Assembly: GCF_002860325.1 (NCBI RefSeq)
Contig: NZ_PKOJ01000007.1
Span: 218,995 to 282,994, forward strand
Reading direction: 5' to 3'
Origin: Neptunicoccus cionae
GTDB taxonomy: Bacteria > Pseudomonadota > Alphaproteobacteria > Rhodobacterales > Rhodobacteraceae
Length of the DNA stretch: 64,000 nt
Of the stretch, positions 63,935-64,000 are shown one piece after another. The position numbers and the translations under genes are program-made. The notes under the pieces are model-generated. The model was not told the origin of the DNA and searched no databases. It worked only from the letters and a program-made list of their open reading frames with translations. Each line of letters starts with the position of its first letter. The first letter of the stretch is position 1.

Positions 63935-64000
63935 TGAGCTGCTCCCCATTTGTCGGACAGGATCTGGCGTAAATTAAGCTACTCTCTGCTCCTGCTGATC
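63935..64000. mobile_element. Probable IS3-family insertion-sequence end (runs off window)
   Basis: TGAGCTGCTCCCCATTTG followed by TCGGACAGG (63935-63961) resembles the terminal inverted repeats of IS3-family elements of the IS150/IS3 groups, which commonly read TGnnCTGnnCCC then GGACA. The transposase is not in view, so orientation is undecided. Confidence 0.5.

Noticed and set aside
1..64000. CRISPR array or prophage
   Set aside because: No regularly spaced direct repeats were seen, and there are no cas, capsid, terminase, portal or lysis genes. The only integrative features are the tRNA-Gly island and the IS-like edge.

Overview
The window is chromosomal DNA of an alphaproteobacterium, most likely a marine Rhodobacterales (Roseobacter-group) species. 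Pointers to this are the dusB-ntrB-ntrC-ntrY-ntrX-trkA-trkH order, an NtrC without the sigma-54 contact motif, a fused IspDF, a ribosomal L21 with a long C-terminal extension, and a TRAP transporter cluster. No rRNA genes or CRISPR arrays were seen. Names rest on motifs read by eye; no database search was possible.

Layout. 1-9.5 kb (minus): nitrogen two-component systems and potassium uptake (dusB, ntrBC, ntrYX, trkA, partial trkH). 9.6-18.2 kb: isoprenoid and phospholipid genes (ispDF, pgpA, pncC), a RatA/COQ10-like gene, hpt, a LysR regulator divergent from a cytochrome c', a TDT-type membrane protein, speB, rlmE and ppx. 18.4-24.3 kb (plus): a one-carbon cluster with a MetF-like reductase, a stand-alone methyltetrahydrofolate:corrinoid methyltransferase and a ferredoxin-ASKHA corrinoid reactivator. 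These are the parts expected of a split, B12-dependent methionine synthase.

24.4-26.3 kb is the most unusual region. A tRNA-Gly(CCC) gene is followed by a compact island of about 1.8 kb. It is bounded by a 48-bp repeat of the tRNA 3' half with one mismatch. It holds one large gene, a reverse transcriptase resembling the antiphage DRT2 (UG2) family, preceded by about 290 bases with nested complementary segments that look like a structured non-coding RNA. No integrase is present.

26.4-34.5 kb: a fasciclin-domain protein, the zwf-pgl-pgi operon, a radical SAM protein, a DMT exporter and aroK-aroB. 34.7-46.7 kb: a 44-residue membrane protein, a conserved secreted protein, xerD, a CorC-type protein, a HerA-like ATPase, a possible small RNA, an IalB-family protein, a lipid A-linked set (ketoacyl synthase, acyl carrier protein, LpxD), an L,D-transpeptidase and a DUF882 protein. 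46.8-54.7 kb (minus): rplU-rpmA-lysE-GNAT-obgE-proB-proA and a TPR-sulfotransferase. 54.8-63.6 kb: tRNA-Ser(CGA), a lipoprotein, then a TetR regulator, TRAP transporter and catabolic enzymes that look like an uptake-and-degradation module of unknown substrate.

The last 250 bases turn AT-rich. They contain the start of an unknown reading frame that appears to be cut by the end of an IS3-family insertion sequence running off the window.
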